Shown here: positions 8,979 to 19,001 of the stretch, one piece after another | How the letters are laid out: every line of letters begins with the position of its first letter | How positions within the stretch are numbered: the stretch's first letter is position 1 | Origin: Caldilineaceae bacterium SB0664_bin_27 | GTDB lineage: Bacteria; Chloroflexota; Anaerolineae; Caldilineales; Caldilineaceae | DNA length: 64,000 nucleotides | Reading direction: 5' to 3' | Assembly: GCA_009838625.1 (NCBI GenBank) | Contig: VXRG01000027.1 | Location: forward strand, 1-64,000 | Program-made: the position numbers and the translations under genes | Notes under the pieces: model-generated | Databases searched by the model: none | Told to the model about the DNA's origin: nothing | What the model saw: only the letters and a program-made list of their open reading frames with translations

Positions 8979-9863
8979 GTGAATAATCTTCATAAATGGC
9001 AAATCTGGCTGCTGGCCGCCCGCCCCAGGACCTTACCGGCCTCCATGGCCCCCGTACTGGTGGGCACGTCTCTGGCCTTCTCGGACGGCCGCTTCTCTCC
9101 CGCGCCCGCGCTGGCGGCACTGGTCGGCGCTCTGCTCTTACAGCTCCTTTCCAACTTTGCCAACGACTACTTTGACTTCCAGAAAGGCGCGGATACGCGC
9201 GATCGCCTAGGACCTGTCCGGGTCATGGCCGCAGGCCTTCTCACCGCCAGGGAGCTTCGCCTCGGCATCGCAACAGCTGCCGGACTGGCGGTTCTGGACG
9301 GCCTGTATCTGGTACTCGTGGGCGGCTGGCCCGTCCTCGCTGTCGGCATCGCCTCTCTTCTGGCCGCTGTACTCTACACGGGAGGGCCGTTCCCCTATGG
9401 CTATCATGGATTGGGCGATCTGTTTGTCTTCATCTTTTTCGGACTCGCCGCCGTCTGTGGAACCTACTATGTTCAGGCCGGCACCCTTCCCGCAGCGATT
9501 CTGTTTGCCGCAGTTCCGGTCGGCCTGCTGATCACAGCCATCCTCGTCGTAAACAATCTGCGCGACATCGAGACCGATGCCCAGGCCGGTAAGCGCACGC
9601 TCGCAGTACGCATCGGCCCCCGGAATACACGGCGCCAGTACCTTGTTTTTCTCATCCTGGCCTATGCTGCGACACCTGTTCTCTGGCTGGCATTCGACTT
9701 CGGCCCAGCCGCACTGTTGCCTCTTATCAGCCTGCCCTTTGCCGCCAGGCGGGCCTACTCCATCTTCTCGGAGCAGGGGAAGGAACTCAATGCGGAACTG
9801 GCGGCCACCGCACAGCTGTCTCTGCAGTTCAGTCTTCTCCTGTCGCTCGGAATACTCCTTTGA
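8979..9863 (+). CDS. menA: 1,4-dihydroxy-2-naphthoate polyprenyltransferase
   Basis: A 294-residue UbiA-superfamily membrane enzyme that attaches a polyprenyl chain to dihydroxynaphthoate in menaquinone synthesis. Both Asp-rich motifs are present: [11 protein letters not shown] (62-72) and [14 protein letters not shown] (192-205). The N-terminal [20 protein letters not shown] is typical of MenA rather than UbiA. Eight or nine hydrophobic helices are visible. The start is GTG at 8979; upstream signals are weak. No other men genes are nearby. Presence of menA implies menaquinone-based respiration. Confidence 0.9.
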   Translation: MNNLHKWQIWLLAARPRTLPASMAPVLVGTSLAFSDGRFSPAPALAALVGALLLQLLSNFANDYFDFQKGADTRDRLGPVRVMAAGLLTARELRLGIATAAGLAVLDGLYLVLVGGWPVLAVGIASLLAAVLYTGGPFPYGYHGLGDLFVFIFFGLAAVCGTYYVQAGTLPAAILFAAVPVGLLITAILVVNNLRDIETDAQAGKRTLAVRIGPRNTRRQYLVFLILAYAATPVLWLAFDFGPAALLPLISLPFAARRAYSIFSEQGKELNAELAATAQLSLQFSLLLSLGILL

Positions 9864-11053
9864 AAGTCGAGTAACAACCTACCTGTATACAATTCCCGGA
9901 TATAAGGGACTCCATCGGTTTGCACGTGGCGTGCATGGGGGATTCTCGCATTCTTCAGCCTAGGGGCCTCCCGGAAACCGGTCCGTCCCGAAAAGCAAGG
10001 TCTTATACGACCTGAACGCCCGAAAAACCGCTTAGATCGCCTCTCAGCGGCTTGAAATTCTCCCTCAAACCCAAAACCCGCCCTAAAGGACAACGAGCAC
10101 CGTTCGACGCGCTGCCGGGCAGCCCATCACGCACCCCCAATCAGAGCACCTACACACCGCCGGTTCCATTGTCCCTGCCCCAATTCTGTAGTTGCATGGG
10201 CTCACCACAGCGTTTGACCTGATAGTAAGGGGAAATAGACATGTAGGCGCAATGCGCCCACATGTTGGCTATCAGGTCAATGGACGCTGTGGTGGCAACC
10301 ATCTGTCTGTTTCCACAAAGGGGACACCGCACTGGACCACAAACACACAATTACCGCGCGGACACGACTGCTGTTCTCCTCTCCGTGTCCGGCGATTGAC
10401 AACCTCAAACCTAAACGACATCCGCACTTGAGAGTCTCTCTGAACAGATGACGGCCGTGACAGCGTCCATCAAGCAGTTCGAGCGATTCGCCGCGCCAGA
10501 CGCAGAACGGAAGCATGGCTGGGGCGGGCGATGCGCCCTACTGGCTATGCAATGTTCATCTTGCGGGCGAACGTGAACCGGCGTACGTCCAGATACGCTC
10601 ACATCCTGCGCGCCATCGAGCAAAAGGAAGACCTGTATGGCCTTTCGTCACCCCTTCAACTCTCGTCCAAAGATATACCGCCATCTTGAGCGCATTAGAC
10701 GACCCCATCGGCTCCCTCACGCGAGTGCGCAGGACCCTGCTTCTGCGTCTTGATTCGCTATTGGCAAACCAGGGCGCCAGGTATGAGTATTCCACGATTT
10801 GGGCGGAAACTTCATTCTGCGTTCACTCATGGCCTTCCCCACTGCATCAGAAGCAAGTCTCATCTGCCCCTTCGACACGACACAGCCCTTCCCCGTTCCG
10901 GGACGCCTTGCCCTGACAGCGCCATCGTTGTCGATAACGTTGCCGCAAACATGATCCGCAAGCGCGTCCGTCACCATTTACAGACCGCAAACTTTATAGT
11001 ATACAGCGCCGAAATGTCATTCATATGTGAACCTTTGCTTTTTTATATCAATA
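9864..11053. other. Long gene-poor stretch
   Basis: Roughly 1.2 kb with no supported gene. It contains the nested hairpin at 10204-10293 and the AT-rich block at 10996-11075. Open frames at 10515-10916 and its complement have no recognisable domain, no ribosome site and a composition expected of non-coding sequence. Confidence 0.5.
10204..10293. repeat. Nested perfect hairpin element
   Basis: Outer arms ACCACAGCGT (10204-10213) and TTGACCTGATAG (10214-10225) are matched by CTATCAGGTCAA (10269-10280) and ACGCTGTGGT (10284-10293), with three extra bases on the right arm. Inside lies a second stem: ACATGT/ACATGT (10239-10244 and 10260-10265) enclosing GGCGC and GCGCC around AAT. The whole 90-bp unit could fold as a two-stem structure in RNA or single-stranded DNA. 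Confidence 0.75.
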
Positions 11054-11075
11054 TTGTGTCAATTGCCCTCCAAAT
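10996..11075 (+). repeat. AT-rich block, copy 1
   Basis: An ~80-bp AT-rich sequence (AGTATACAG, then ATGTCATTCATATGT, then TTTTTATATCAATATTGT) that aligns over its length with 25722-25805, at perhaps two-thirds identity by eye. Here it lies directly upstream of the histidine kinase gene and includes the putative -35 region. Confidence 0.5.
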
Positions 11076-11083
11076 GGTAGAAT
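11054..11083 (+). promoter_or_regulatory. Possible sigma-70 promoter of the hybrid kinase gene
   Basis: TTGTGT (11054-11059) and TAGAAT (11078-11083) with an 18-base spacer, about 80 bases upstream of the chosen start codon. Confidence 0.4.
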
Positions 11084-11161
11084 AGGGCCCATCTAGATCA
11101 CGCGGCTCTAATCAGGGCCCGAGTCCAGCGGCGTACCTTAATGTCTGTAAGGGAGACAAGG

Positions 11162-13555
11162 ATGAAGCCCGCCGACGAGCTCATACAAGAGAATGAAGCG
11201 CTGCGGGAGCGCCTCTCCCGGTTGAGCAGCGCCAACCTGCGCATCAACGAAAGCCTCGACTTTGACGACGTCCTCCAAAGCGTCCTCGACTCCGCCTGCT
11301 CTCTAACCGGTGCCCGCTACGGCATACTCACCCTCCTCGACGAAACGGGCCACGCCGATGACTACCTCTCCTCCGGCCTGAATCCCCAGGAGGCCCAAGG
11401 CCTGTGGGACCTGCCCGATGCCTTGACACTCTTCGAACACCTCGGCAATATCCCGCAACCGCTTCGCCTTCCCGACCTGATCGGCCACATCAGAGACTTC
11501 AACCTTCCCGAACCACCCCTGCCCGGGGGAGCGACTGTTCCGGTCTCCTTCCTGGCCACGCCCCTCCTCCACAGAGGAGAACGCGTCGGCAACATCTTTC
11601 TCGCCGTGACAGAAACCGGTCAGGAATTCACCTCCGCAGACGAAGAAACCCTGGTCATGTTTGCTTGCCAGGCCGCGCTCGTCATCGCCAACGCCCGCCG
11701 CTACCGTGACGAACAGCGTGCCAGGAACGACCTGGAAACCCTGATCAACACCTCGCCGGTCGGTGTGGTGGTATTCGACGCAAAAGCCGGTGTCCCAGTG
11801 TCGTTGAATCAAGAGGCCAGAAGGATCGTCAGCAGCCTCCAGATGCCCGGCCGCCCTCTGGAGGAGCTCCTCGAACTGATAACCTTCCGGCGCGCCGACG
11901 GACGCGTGATCGCCCTCGACGAGTTCCCCCTGGCCCAGGCGCTCAGCACCGGCGAGACCGTCCGCCTTGAAGAGATCGTCATGGAGGTCCCCGACGGCCG
12001 CAGCGTCAAAGCGCTGACTAACGCCACGCCCATCCACTCACAGGACGGCGTGGTCGAATCAGTTGTCGTGACGATGCAGGATATGACGCCGTTCGAAGAG
12101 CTGGAACGGCTGCGCGCTGAATTCATGGGGATGGTGAACCACGAGCTGCAGACACCGCTTACCTCAATCAAAGGCTCCGCAAACACCCTCCTCGACGAAG
12201 CAGCCTCCCTCGACCCCGCCGAAATGCGCCAGTTCCACCGCATCATCTCCCAGCAGGCCGATCGCATGCGCAGCCTCATACGCGACCTGCTCGATGTAGC
12301 TCGCATCGAGACCGGCACGCTTTCCGTCGCCCCAGAGCCGTCCGACACCGCCACCCTGGTGGACGAGGCCCGCATCAGGTTCATGAGCTCAGGTCGCAGG
12401 AACAGAATCCACATCCACGTCGACCCGAATCTGCCGCAAATCATGACCGACAGACGCCGCTTCGTCCAGGTCCTCAGCAACCTGCTATCCAATGCGACCA
12501 AGTATTCCAACGGGATGGCCACAATCGCCGTGCGTGCTGTGCTGAAACAGTTTCAGGTTGTCGTCTCAATCACCGACGAGGGCATAGGCATACCGGCCGA
12601 ACGGCTGCCGTTCCTGTTCAGAAAGTTCTCCCGCGTCGACGGCGAGGACCGGCCGGGAGAACTTGCCGGGTCAGGGCTGGGTCTCGCGCTCTGCAAAGGC
12701 ATCGTGGAAGCACACGGAGGCCGCATCTGGGCCGAAAGTAACGGTCCCGGCCAGGGCGCGCGCTTTATCTTTACAATTCCAATAGTCGAGCCAAAAGAAA
12801 CCGCAGGCGCCGACGGACCCGCACCGTTCGCCGGCGAACCCGGAAAAGAGACACAAGAGCGGACGCGCATCCTCGTCGTGGACAACGATCCCCACACGCT
12901 CAGATATATCAGAGGCGTCCTCTCCAAGTCAGGCTATGACCCCATAGTGACCGGAGAACCCAATGAAGTCGACCGTCTGATTGCGAACGAAGGGCCCCAT
13001 CTCGTCCTGTTGGATATGATGATGCAGGGGTTCGATGGAATCGAGCTGATGAAGAATATCCTGAAAAGTACTGCTCTGCCCGTAATCTTCCTGTCCGCCT
13101 ACGGCCAGGAGAACCTCATCGCCAAGGCCTTCGACATGGGGGCTGCCGACTACATGGTGAAACCCTTCTCGCCGACGGAGCTGGCCGCTCGGATCAGATC
13201 GGTCTTGCGCCAGCGCTCCGGCATCGGCTATTTCGGTCAGCCCGAAAACTATGTCTTGGAAGATCTGGTTATCAACTATGCTGAACGCCGCGTGGCTCTG
13301 GCTGGACAACCCGTTGTGCTGACCGCGACCGAGTACGCTCTGCTCTTCGAGCTCTCGTCTAATGCCGGCCTGGCACTGACGCACGGCCAGTTGCTGCAAC
13401 GGGTCTGGGGACGGGGCCGCTCCGGCGACGCGGGACTGGTCCGCACCGTCGTCAAAAGACTGCGCGAAAAACTCGGTGAAGATGCACACAAACCCAAATA
13501 TATCTTCACCGAGCAGCGCGTCGGCTACCGCATGGGAAAGCCATCATCTCCCTGA
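11162..13555 (+). CDS. Hybrid sensor kinase fused to an OmpR-type response regulator
   Basis: A protein of about 797 residues carrying a whole two-component pathway. Domains in order: N-terminal coiled coil, GAF (about 15-190), PAS-like (about 190-315), HisKA with phosphoacceptor His near residue 326 (MVNHELQTPLTSIKG), HATPase with LLSNATKYS near 443, DEGIGIP near 472 and GSGLGLALCKG near 503, a receiver with Asp near 618 (LLDMMMQGFDG) and MVKPFSP, and a C-terminal winged helix (about 700-790, LTATEYALLFELSS, VRTVVKRLREKLG). There are no membrane segments, so it should sense a cytoplasmic signal. The start at 11162 has GGGAG six bases upstream; ATG 11141 lacks a ribosome site. Kinase plus DNA-binding output in one chain is uncommon but known. 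Confidence 0.92.
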   Translation: MKPADELIQENEALRERLSRLSSANLRINESLDFDDVLQSVLDSACSLTGARYGILTLLDETGHADDYLSSGLNPQEAQGLWDLPDALTLFEHLGNIPQPLRLPDLIGHIRDFNLPEPPLPGGATVPVSFLATPLLHRGERVGNIFLAVTETGQEFTSADEETLVMFACQAALVIANARRYRDEQRARNDLETLINTSPVGVVVFDAKAGVPVSLNQEARRIVSSLQMPGRPLEELLELITFRRADGRVIALDEFPLAQALSTGETVRLEEIVMEVPDGRSVKALTNATPIHSQDGVVESVVVTMQDMTPFEELERLRAEFMGMVNHELQTPLTSIKGSANTLLDEAASLDPAEMRQFHRIISQQADRMRSLIRDLLDVARIETGTLSVAPEPSDTATLVDEARIRFMSSGRRNRIHIHVDPNLPQIMTDRRRFVQVLSNLLSNATKYSNGMATIAVRAVLKQFQVVVSITDEGIGIPAERLPFLFRKFSRVDGEDRPGELAGSGLGLALCKGIVEAHGGRIWAESNGPGQGARFIFTIPIVEPKETAGADGPAPFAGEPGKETQERTRILVVDNDPHTLRYIRGVLSKSGYDPIVTGEPNEVDRLIANEGPHLVLLDMMMQGFDGIELMKNILKSTALPVIFLSAYGQENLIAKAFDMGAADYMVKPFSPTELAARIRSVLRQRSGIGYFGQPENYVLEDLVINYAERRVALAGQPVVLTATEYALLFELSSNAGLALTHGQLLQRVWGRGRSGDAGLVRTVVKRLREKLGEDAHKPKYIFTEQRVGYRMGKPSSP

Positions 13556-13854
13556 TTCCCCACCCACATCGCGCAAAACATGTCCGTAAGTGCCCTCACC
13601 CGCCGCCACCCGATCTGGACTAAACCTGAATGTCAATCCCCTATCCAGGCCGCCTCCCGTTCCCGGTGCGATGACTTGGGAGGATCACTTTCGAGTTAAT
13701 GTCCGAAGACACACAGGAGGCTGGCCTGGGCGCGGTTGGTCTAGTTGGTTCTCCGCATCTTGATATCTCTCCGATAGTCGCCGTACGCAGATGAAGAGGC
13801 TGTGCTGTCGTTGGGTTAGCGCTCTGCGTCGCACAAAGTGCTGGCCGGCAGAGT
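13556..13854. other. Intergenic region
   Basis: About 300 bases after the kinase gene. No gene, repeat or clear terminator was recognised. Confidence 0.35.
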
Positions 13855-14153
13855 TCATCCCAATTCGCCTATAAGAACCAGGGCGGTAACCTCCAGGAGC
13901 GTGCCATCCTCAAAACGCTGTTCCCACTCTGTCACGTCGACTCGCACCTGAAAGACTCCCGCCCGAGGCCTTGGTCCAGACTCTTCCCAGACAGCTTCCA
14001 GCCGTCCGGAACGGCAAAATGGCTCACCGGCAGCGAACCGGACGGAGAGGCTTTGCCCGCATCCGCTGCATGGAGAGTGATACTGAGGATGAGGGCAAGA
14101 ATGACGAGCAGAAGGGCAACGATGATTACGACATTTCGAGTCTTGGTAGTCAT
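13855..14153 (-). pseudogene. Small membrane-anchored protein, apparently frameshifted
   Basis: From ATG 14153 the frame encodes a basic N-terminus and one strong transmembrane helix (VVIIVALLLVILALILSI), then a short extracytoplasmic part (FAVPDGWKLSGKSLDQGLG) that ends early. A second frame over the same DNA continues with a more protein-like sequence (VFQVRVDVTEWEQRFEDGT, LLEVTALVLIGELG) to 13855. Joining the two by a single frameshift near 13970 gives a plausible ~98-residue exported protein. The function is unknown. It could instead be an intact 73-residue protein. Confidence 0.4.
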
Positions 14154-15477
14154 GGAGTGAGCTTTTTCCTGGTCTTAAAGAATGAGTACGTAAAACCAAA
14201 AAGATCCATAATTTTGGTTTTGGATGACTACGCGAGCCAGAAGTGCCCCACGACGCCTGCCAGTCCCACATGATGCTTCTTGATACATCCCATCATGTCC
14301 CCCTGGCGAACCTGCACGAATTCACCGGTGGCGCCGGCAAGAACTCCACCAAAACAGATATGGCTTGCGGGTTCAAATAGTTGACGCTGTCCGCGCGGCC
14401 TATGTTTCCCCTGGACAAAATGTTGGCACGGAAAGAGACGGAATCGATATAACGATGACATTCAAGTGTGGAAACACCTGGGCTACAATCAGTCCTGATT
14501 GGAAAACGACAGAGGCGACGGTCTTGCCAGTCATGACCTGTCTCTCCTGAAGAGAACAAGCTGGACGTACGGGCGAAAGGACTAAGGACTTCGCGGGCCT
14601 TCCCGATCACGCACGTAACGCATAACGTTTCAACACTTCGAGTTCCATCTGGCTCAACCTGAAAAAATGCCCCTTAAAAAATTTTGAATTCCCGCCGACA
14701 CTTGAACCAATATCAAGTAAACCCTCAAGATCGGACCAATTTCTTCAGCGAGACAAACGATCTTTCACAGGGGATTCACGGGACTCACACACACAGGCAG
14801 ACAACTCGGACACACACGAACGCATCGCAAACGCACAAGTGGCCACAGCCAACGGCTATCCACTCTGTCTGATCACAGTTCCACCCTCGAAGACGAATGA
14901 ATAGAGCGCATAGCGGCCTGAATCCGTCTATCCTGTGCCACCGAGTACTTACACAACAAAGACCTGCTCAACCAGGACAGTCTACCCGTACACGACCCGG
15001 AACGCAGACCGCCCCCGGCTCCCGCGAGTTCAGCCGGCGAGGCTGCGCTTTGCTTGCTACCGGCGGCGCCATGGGCGCTGGGGCATACACAACCCCGAAT
15101 GTCGCCACACAGACCGACACTTGACCAACCAGTCCCTCATCCAGGGAAAGCCGGGAAAGGCCCTCTCCCCAAACTGCCGGGGAGGGTCCTTTCCCGGGCG
15201 GCGGCAGACCGCCGCAACCCCCCACGCTCCACCATGAGGGAGAGCAGCCGGCATTCGCACAGAGCCCGCATGAACTCGACCACCGCACAGCTGCGAAGGG
15301 CTGACACGCCCGCGGCCGGCAGTGCGAATCCCGGATGGTGCCGGCCATGTGCCCAGGTTCAGTCCCGGTTTTGTGCATGTTTCCAGATCGGCGTCTGGGC
15401 TTGCGCTGACCGGCGTCCGCGGCAAACGGCCGCAGCTTCCAGAAACGAAGGGTACGCTAAACGGCCGATTTTGGGTC
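14154..15477. other. Long gene-poor stretch
   Basis: About 1.3 kb with no supported gene. The stretch 15140-15230 is rich in G/C runs forming short hairpins (for example around CTCTCCCC and GGGGAGGG). Open frames on both strands lack motifs. Confidence 0.45.
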
Positions 15478-15560
15478 TGCCGGCGAAAATCTTCCCGCAC
15501 TGGAAGCGTTCTAAGGCTCTAAAATAGGCAAAGGGTACCTATAGGACCTTGCGTTTATGG
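15478..15560 (+). repeat. R5 repeat copy
   Basis: Diverged copy (CTTCCCGCACTGGAAGCGTT, then GTACCTATAGGACCTTGC) of the blocks at 19906-19985 and 5268-5350. It ends just before the HNH-like fragment. Confidence 0.5.
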
Positions 15561-15655
15561 CCGTTTCGACTGACCGGCGAGGGATTGACAGGAAGAGATG
15601 GAGGGCCACGCGTCGGACCGTTTTGGAGCGCGACCAGTACAGATGCCGCATGAGT
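15557..15655 (+). pseudogene. Possible HNH endonuclease N-terminal fragment
   Basis: The first ~30 codons read KRWRATRRTVLERDQYRCRM, which resembles the segment just before the first Cys pair of many HNH endonucleases (RWRxLRRxVLERDxYRC). After this the frame degenerates into sequence with no HNH core. At most it is a fragment. Confidence 0.4.
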
Positions 15656-15907
15656 AGTGACAGAGCAAGGTTCACCGTTCACTCACACAGGTCCATCCAC
15701 ACGTACAGACACAGAAACAGAGCTACGCTTGCTCACGGCGCCGGAAAAGAGACGGCTCAGAACTTCGAAGTAGTCGGTTTTCTTCCGGCCCTATTTCAAA
15801 GACCGGCAAGTTTGAGAAGGTGCTGTAGGTACCCGAAATCGGGACATTTCGGGCCGTCTTATTCCGTACAGGATGATTCATACGAATCGACAAAAATGCC
15901 GCTGCAT

Positions 15908-16828
15908 TTAGTCAAAGGCGGCGAACTGTTCGGGGTCTGTCCGTTCGGTAGAAGCGCCGGCCTGAATGTGAATCTTCTGGTCGGTTCGGTTCCACCGGAC
16001 ATTGGCGTTTGGGACTTGGTCGGTGAACATGGAATACCCGGTCTCGAACTGGATCGGTGGTTCGTCATCGCCCAGGGGTCTGTCGAGACTGACGTGCCAT
16101 TCGGGTATCTCGAAGGCTCGGAGTGACGCCCCATATATCTCCATAGTGGTGTAAACCGGCGAACGAACTGCAGCCGTTCCATCCTGGTACGGAAATTTCA
16201 GCGATCCAATCCATGTCGTCTCACCGGCGGCCTTGTCGGTAATCCACAGGCCAAACCATTCGCCGTCCGAATCGGCCCCATCCGGGGTCAGGGTCGCCCG
16301 GTAGTCTCCCGCTCCCCAATCGTACGAGCGCCTGACCCCTATAAAGTCGCCTTCGTGACCCGATGATTGGGTCCACCCCTCCTCCGGATCCGCAACCTTC
16401 GCATTCGCCAAGTCGCGTGTTTCCCATCTCGAAAATATCAGGCCCTTTCCGCGATACCCCCGCTGCGGATCATGGACGTTCGTCTGCAGTCCAAAATAGA
16501 AGCCGACATCCGAGATAGTGCTGTAGCAAAGCATCAGATACAGCCCATGCTGTTCTGAGAAGTTGCCGGGGTCGTTATGGACGGTGAAATCGAACTGCAG
16601 CGTTCTGAATTGCTGCCCTGATGGCCAGTGCCACCACAGGAAGGCCATGTGTTCCGGTGGCTCAATGAACCTTTGAAGCTCCAGGTTGGGCGTTGCGGTG
16701 GGTGTGGGTTCAGGTGTGGCTCTCTCCAGAGCATCTCGCATGACCTCGTCCCTGGACTCTGGTATCATTGCACAGCCGGTCAGAATTACCACAAGGACGG
16801 CCAACGCCAGGCCGGTTCGGTTCGGCAT
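15908..16828 (-). CDS. Lipoprotein with DUF3472-like domain
   Basis: About 306 residues. The N-terminal signal peptide ends in a lipobox (VVILTGC, Cys near residue 18), followed by a Thr/Pro linker (ATPEPTPTATPN) and a beta-rich extracytoplasmic domain. The central region (VGFYFGLQTNVHDPQ, GKGLIFSRWETRD, then GEWFGLWITD) resembles DUF3472-type domains, judged by eye. The start at 16828 has GGAGG about 7 bases upstream; longer in-frame starts up to 16966 would bury the signal peptide. The gene stands alone, with the MITE-like element beginning 139 bases upstream of the start. The ligand is unknown. Confidence 0.7.
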   Translation of the reverse strand: MPNRTGLALAVLVVILTGCAMIPESRDEVMRDALERATPEPTPTATPNLELQRFIEPPEHMAFLWWHWPSGQQFRTLQFDFTVHNDPGNFSEQHGLYLMLCYSTISDVGFYFGLQTNVHDPQRGYRGKGLIFSRWETRDLANAKVADPEEGWTQSSGHEGDFIGVRRSYDWGAGDYRATLTPDGADSDGEWFGLWITDKAAGETTWIGSLKFPYQDGTAAVRSPVYTTMEIYGASLRAFEIPEWHVSLDRPLGDDEPPIQFETGYSMFTDQVPNANVRWNRTDQKIHIQAGASTERTDPEQFAAFD

Positions 16829-16966
16829 TGTGATCCTCCAGGTCGGTTTGGAGAAAGAAAAAGGGGAGTAGAGTACCACAATCGGCATGTGCTGCAAAAG
16901 GCCTCTATGTCTAACAAGAGTTAAACATGGAAACACTGATCGAGGCCGGCTGAACGTCAACGGCAT

Positions 16967-17153
16967 TGCCGGCCCGGGCGCTTTTTATTTCCCCAGGGCG
17001 CATTCCGTCGCCTGCGGCGCCGGCGCCCTGGCCGTATAACAGTCGTTATAGGGAATGCCCCGCCCTCGTTCCTCGGGCGGTTGCACCGGCGCGAGCGCCT
17101 TTCCCTATAACTCGCTATTATACGGAATAAAAAGCGCTCTTCCGGGCCGGCAA
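16967..17153. mobile_element. MITE-like element with ~28-bp terminal inverted repeats
   Basis: The left end TGCCGGCCCGG, GCGCTTTTTATT and the right end (complement) TTGCCGGCCCGG, a 4-base insertion, GCGCTTTTTATT match each other. The interior has further symmetry (TATAACAGTCGTTATA; GGAATGC/GCATTCC) and no coding capacity. CAT flanks both ends and may be a 3-bp target duplication. Length is about 187 bp. It would need a transposase supplied elsewhere. Confidence 0.65.
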
Positions 17154-17215
17154 CATGAGAGGGGTATCCCCCTCTCAAACTCTCCCCTTCGCAGGGGGCA
17201 AGCCCCCCGCACCCC

Positions 17216-17371
17216 CCCACCTCAACCTCCAAGACGCCGCAAGACTAGCAAGACGCCCGGACCTCCATGACAAAACCACCTCACGCCGTACCGCCATCCA
17301 GTCTCCGCCCTTACACCTAGCGGCGCCTCCACGGCTCGTCCCTCACACGCTCCGGCGCCGCCATACCATTC
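17216..17371 (+). repeat. Direct repeat, copy 1 (copy 2 at 18171-18290)
   Basis: The two copies share CGCCTCAACC, GACGC and above all a 49-base core nearly identical in both (CGGCGCCTCCACGGCTCGTC onward to GCCATACCAT). The core has GGCGCC near both ends, so it can form a long hairpin. Confidence 0.6.
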
Positions 17372-18170
17372 GGACAAGCCGATGCCGGCGCATGTGTTTG
17401 TTTCTGTGCCCACCCTTTACGACACCGGCGTTGGAGCGACCGAGCCCACAATCCCGCCCATGTTTGTTTATGTTCAGGGACAAAACCGACGCAGCGGTTG
17501 CGATCAGACGGAGAGCGCCGCCAACAACGACGAGCCGGCGCAGGGCACGCCAGCCCGTCAAGCCCCGACGGAGGACGCCGAGGCCAGCATCATTCTAATG
17601 TAGATCCCAAAGGAAACCCAGAATTTGCGTATCTCGCAAGCGAAGGACGTGCTTCTGTGCTTCTGTGCCCCTGATCTGTTCTCGGCACGAATAGTCGTCG
17701 TTTCAAATTGAACTTACATTAGTAATCGCCGGCAGATGCATTGCGCTTGCAGTTGCGTTTGTTTCTGTGACCGCGTCTGTCCCACCCATTACGACCGCGG
17801 CGCCAAGGCGAATACGGCGCAGCCCACCCCGTGTTCTGTTCCTGGAGTGTGCCGGTAGCTGCAGCTGCGCGTGTCCTCTTCGTGCACCTGCGCCCGGTCC
17901 CACGATTGACGCCAGCTAGCGGCCGGCACCCCAACCGGGCGTTTCCGTTGCCACCGGGTCAATCCGGATGTCTTCACGCCCGACCATTCAGCCAGCCCGC
18001 ACGCGCCGACGATATTACGAAGGTGCAAAGCTCGAGCATTGCGAAACACAACCCGCCACTCTCCCTGCCAGCGCTCTCATCCTCGCTTGGACTCTTCCGA
18101 GGTCCTGCACTCCGACGGAGCTACAGACGGCGCCTGTGTCCTGCGGACGATCAAGCCGGCCATACTAGCC

Positions 18171-18290
18171 GCCTCAACCACCAGGACGCTGCAGAACCAC
18201 CACACGCCATATCGCCAGACAGCCTCCACGTAACCCCTGCCGGCGCCTCCACGGCTCGTCCCTCGCACGCTCCGGCGCCGCCATACCATC
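18171..18290 (+). repeat. Direct repeat, copy 2 (copy 1 at 17216-17371)
   Basis: See 17216-17371. The conserved core is at 18240-18289. The copies are separated by about 800 bases of unrelated sequence. Confidence 0.6.
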
Positions 18291-19001
18291 CAACAGTACG
18301 AACGCGACGCCGTATTACCATCATGACCCCCGGACGACCAGCTGCAGTCACGCCAAGACACCGGCAGATCGCCCAAACCAACACCGGGCGGCGCGGCGCC
18401 CCGACCTTCGCCCTCGCTTCACTCGACCTCGCCCGTTGCTTGCGCCGCCCAACCGAAGTCGCCGGCCCGCCTATGCCGTAGGCGCTTTTGGACATTCCCA
18501 CATGCCGCAACTTGGGCTCGCGCCACCAGAGTAAATTCACCCTCAAAAAAACTTTTCGCGCCGCACACACACCGCTCCCTTGTTGAAGATCACCTCAAAA
18601 ACTGACTTCAGACCTCCCTCTATGCCACATAATCCACCGCGCGATACCACCGAATCACCGCTACTATGCCGCAAAATTGATATCCCAAAAAAACGACGCA
18701 AGAATAAACCCAACACCATCGACCGGACACAAAAAAGGCGAAAAACAGCCGAAAACAGCGGAATAGAAGCGGTTTTATCCAACAAAAACGACCGTCAGCG
18801 CAGGAAAAACCTCAAAAATCGACCTCCAGAGAGACCTCGCAAAGACAGCGACGGCTACGGCCCGCGTAGCCAAAGCGTCGCTAACCTTAAGCAACCCATG
18901 TTGCGCCTGGAGGCGTACTGTTGCAACATTAAAGGTCCCAACACCTACCAGGATGAGGACACGCACGAGGGGCGCAAAGCGGCATAAAAAGGAGGGTGAA
19001 T

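Larger units (their letters stand above)
17154..19001. other. Gene-poor stretch rich in short repeats
   Basis: About 1.85 kb. No open frame here shows a domain. It contains the pair of ~120-bp repeats at 17216-17371 and 18171-18290, and a block GTTTGTTTCTGTG at about 17396 and 17757. A frame at 17382-17603 is Pro/Thr/Ala-rich, has no ribosome site and is not called. Confidence 0.45.

Noticed and set aside
10515-10916. 133-codon open frame
   Set aside because: No recognisable motif, overlapping open frame on the other strand, and no ribosome site.
17382-17603. 73-codon Pro/Thr-rich open frame
   Set aside because: No ribosome site, no domain, and it lies in a repeat-rich gene-poor region.
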